Assembly: GCF_016811235.1 (NCBI RefSeq)
Contig: NZ_JAFBID010000025.1
Span: 1-64,000, forward strand
DNA length: 64,000 nucleotides
DNA from: Microvirga arabica
GTDB lineage: Bacteria; Pseudomonadota; Alphaproteobacteria; Rhizobiales; Beijerinckiaceae
Reading direction: 5' to 3'
Positions within the stretch are counted from its first letter, which is position 1. Every line of letters begins with the position of its first letter. Positions 61,284 through 64,000 of this stretch are shown one piece after another. Below the pieces are notes generated by a model, which was not told where the DNA came from, searched no databases, and worked only from the letters and a program-made list of their open reading frames with translations. Made by a program: the position numbers and the translations under genes.

Positions 61284-64000
61284 TGATGAGACGACACGTC
61301 CCCTCAAGACTTGACGACCTCGACGCCCGCGAGCTGGCCATGGCCGCGGCACGCCGGGCGGGCATGAGTCTTGAGGACTGGGCCGCTGCCGTTCTGGCCG
61401 AGCAGGCCGAACCCGCTCCCGCCTTTCGGCCCAAGCCCCGCCGGACGGCCGGCAGCGATCTCGACAACCTCATTGCCCGGATGTCCGCCGCGCCGCGCCC
61501 ACGGCCGAAGCCGGATTACGAAACGCTCATGGCGGCCATCGCGGCCGAGAACGAGCGGCAGGCCCAGGATCAGGCCTCACGGACGGCCATCGCCCTGGAG
61601 TCGATGGCAAGCTGGATCGAGCAGGCCGAGACCCGCCTCAACGAAGCCGCCCGCGCGTCCACGGACCAGCAGGAGCGCATCGCGGCGATCCTGTCCCAGG
61701 CCCTGTCCTCACTGAAGGAGCGCCTCGACACGGTCGAGCGCCGGGTTGCTTCCGAGCAGGCCGCTCCGCCGCGCGTCGAATTCCCCATAGATGAGGCGCT
61801 CAAGGCGCTTGCTCCCGTATCCGAAACCCTGTCCGGGCTGCGGGCCGACATGTCCCGGCTCGCCAGCCGCCTGGAGCAGCCGAACACGGACTTCACGCTA
61901 GCCGTCGAGACGATCCGCACCGAGATCGACACCCTCCGGGCCGGCATGGATCATCTGGCGACCCGCGAAGAGATCGCTGCCCTTGGCGCATCCCTCGGCT
62001 CCATCGCCAAGGACCTCGGGCAGGCACCGACGACCAGGGACCTGCACACCCTCGCCGGGTCGATGACCGTTCTCTACGAAGAGGTCCAGACCCTCTCCGA
62101 GCGGATCAATCATGAGCTGCATCAGCACCTCGGGCTCGGGATCGACCGCATCGAGGCGAAGATCGGGCGCGTGGCCGAGACGGGGATCGACCGCTCGGTG
62201 ATCGACTTCCTCAGCGGCCAGATCGTGGACCTGCGCCACGACCTGGCGAGCCGCGCCGAACCGCAGCAGATGGTCCGGCTCTCCGGCGATATCGAGGCTC
62301 TCGGCCGGCAGATCGCCGAGCTCCGCCTCCATCAGGTGAACAAGAGCGACTTCACAGCCCTGAAGCGGTCCCTCGACGATGTCTGTTCGGCCCTCTATGT
62401 GACCGCCACGGCCCAGGACACGAGCAAGGTTCCGGAACTGCTGGAGAGCGTGGACCGCCGCCTCGATCTCCTCGTCCGCCGCCCGGAGCCGACGCCGGTG
62501 GATCTCGCGCCGATCGGCGAGCAGCTGGCCCTCCTGGCTGAGCGCATGGCCAATCTGTCCGGCAGCCGCTCTCCCGATGGCGATGCGGTCAGCGGAATGG
62601 AAGATCGCCTGTCGGCCCAGATCAAGGCGGCGACCGAGCGGGAGGCGCTCTCGCAAGAGCCGCTCCTGCAGCGTTTCGACCGGATCGAGCAGGAACTGCG
62701 CCAGCTCAGCCGGCAGAGCGATGACGCCGGTGTGGCGCAGATGCTCCGTTCCATCGACGAGAAGCTTGAACGCCAGCCCGCGCAGCCGACCGTATTCGAT
62801 GACCTGGAACGGCAGGTCGCAGCACTGACGGAACGCCTGGGATCCGTGTCCGGCGAACCGCTGCATAAAGCCCTGGAACAGGCTGCCGGTCATCTGACGA
62901 ACCTGCAGGCCGAGGCTGCGGGCATTGCCGAGCGTGCCGCCAGGGCCGCGTTGAACGACATCCGCGCCACCCTGCCGGATTCAGGCGATCTGGATTCCCT
63001 CAAGCACGGCTTCGTCGAGCTGAAGGCCCTTCACACCCGCTCGGACAGGAAGACCCAGGAAACCCTGAAATCGGTTCACGAGGCCCTGGAGGCGCTGACG
63101 TCCCGCCTGCCGGGCCAGGCTGCACCAGTCTCTGGCAGCGTGACCCTCCCGCCCTCGGAGCTTCCGCCCACTGACCGGCTCGAAGCGGCCGTGCGCAAGC
63201 TTCATGCGGTTACCCTGTCCCGGATCGAGGAAACTGCGCTCCATCCTCCCGACGGCCCTGTGCATGACCCGACACCGGCAGAGATCGCGCCTGTTGCCAC
63301 GGCGGACGAAGAGGCCGGCCACATGCGTGCGAGCCTCATCGCGGCGGCACGAAGGGCTGCTCAGAATGCAGGGCCGGAGATCGCGGAGCCCTCCTCCCTC
63401 TCGCCCGTGCAGGAGGCCCGTCCCACAGGCGGAGAGCAGAACGACGAGTCTGAGGTGACCGCGCCGCCCCTGCCCGGCCTTTTCGAGCGCCTGCGCCGGA
63501 CTTTTGACAACCACAGCCGTCCGCTTCTTCTCGGGCTCGCGTTCCTGGTTCTGGCCGCTGGAACGGCCCAAATCCTATCAGGACAGCACAGCGTCTCGAC
63601 CGCCGCGTCGGCGAGTGCCCCGCAGCAGGTGCAAGTTCCCAAGGCGGAGGCCCAGGGCACGCGCGATGCCCCTGCGGCCAAGCAGGAGTTGAGCCTGTTC
63701 CAGCCTTCGAGCTTTGCCGCGCAACCCTCAACCTCGGCCCCTCTGGCAGCAGGCCGCTTCCACGTGGATCCGGCGACGATCGGCGGCATCCCGGCCGAGG
63801 TTCCGGCCGGCTTGCGGCAGGTGGCCCTGTCCGGGGATGCGGCAGCTCTCTATGAAATCGGCGCCCGGCTGAGTGAGGGACGCGGCATGGTCGAAGACCT
63901 GGCGGCCGCCGTCCGCCTCTTCGAGCGCGCCGCTCAGGCAGGGCTTCCCCCGGCGCAGGAGCGGCTTGCCGCGATGTTCGAGCAAGGCCTCGGGGTCGGG
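61284..64000 (+). CDS. PodJ-like polar localization protein with SEL1 repeats (partial, runs off the window end)
   Basis: An open frame of about 905 codons with no stop. The N-terminus LDARELAMAAARRAGMSLEDWAAAVL matches the PodJ/localization-factor start. A long cytoplasmic coiled-coil region follows (about residues 60-690, heptad-rich with many Glu, Gln and Leu). One membrane helix (RPLLLGLAFLVLAAGTAQIL) lies near residue 750. SEL1-type repeats (GDAAALYEIGARLSEGRG.., AAVRLFERAAQAG) begin near residue 850 on the periplasmic side. PodJ organises the new cell pole in Caulobacter and rhizobia. ATG 61284 or 61287 is the start. Confidence 0.85.

Overview
The window looks like a chromosomal segment of a high-GC alphaproteobacterium of the order Hyphomicrobiales (Rhizobiales), plausibly Microvirga-, Methylobacterium- or Bosea-like. 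This is inferred from an ALAS-type hemA, the murA / DUF2948 / hisD / UPF0262 / low-molecular-weight phosphatase gene order, a PodJ-like polar protein, DUF6894 proteins and a NepR-like protein. No rRNA genes or CRISPR arrays are seen.

Layout. 1-8.6 kb is core chromosome: a truncated TctB transporter subunit, a TerC/YjbE membrane protein, azlCD, the murA-hisD cluster on the minus strand, and hemA. 8.6-18.0 kb is an integrative element of about 9.3 kb, visibly poorer in G+C. It lies between two identical 80-bp repeats that each contain a complete tRNA-Thr(GGT). It carries a tyrosine integrase beside the left repeat, the remnant of a second integrase, two DUF6894 proteins, a PRC-barrel protein, a two-HTH regulator, a NepR-like protein overlapping a stand-alone receiver, several tiny membrane peptides, and four genes each broken by one in-frame stop codon (a GIY-YIG nuclease, rnhA and two small genes). 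18-36 kb holds a serralysin-like metalloprotease, a GAF methionine sulfoxide reductase, an ABC exporter, MOSC, DUF488, alcohol dehydrogenase and NUDIX genes, an AfuABC-like importer flanked by two phosphatases, and a divergent HxlR / FMN-reductase pair.

36-44 kb is a catabolic cluster: Fe-alcohol dehydrogenase, aldehyde dehydrogenase, glutamine-synthetase-like ligase, ethanolamine-type permease, N-formylglutamate-amidohydrolase-like hydrolase and a divergent RpiR regulator. Together these could take an amino alcohol such as ethanolamine through gamma-glutamylated intermediates. 44-54.6 kb has an AbrB-type membrane protein, an aminotransferase, mscL, a LysR-controlled doxX/VOC pair with a clear palindromic operator, a large SSS-domain hybrid histidine kinase, and small metabolic enzymes. 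54.7-61 kb is a fatty-acid beta-oxidation set (acyl-CoA dehydrogenase, thiolase, FadB/J-type enzyme) separated by palindromic repeats, with a frameshifted MerR-type regulator upstream. The window ends inside a PodJ-like gene.

All functions are assigned by reading motifs and gene order by eye. No database search was possible.
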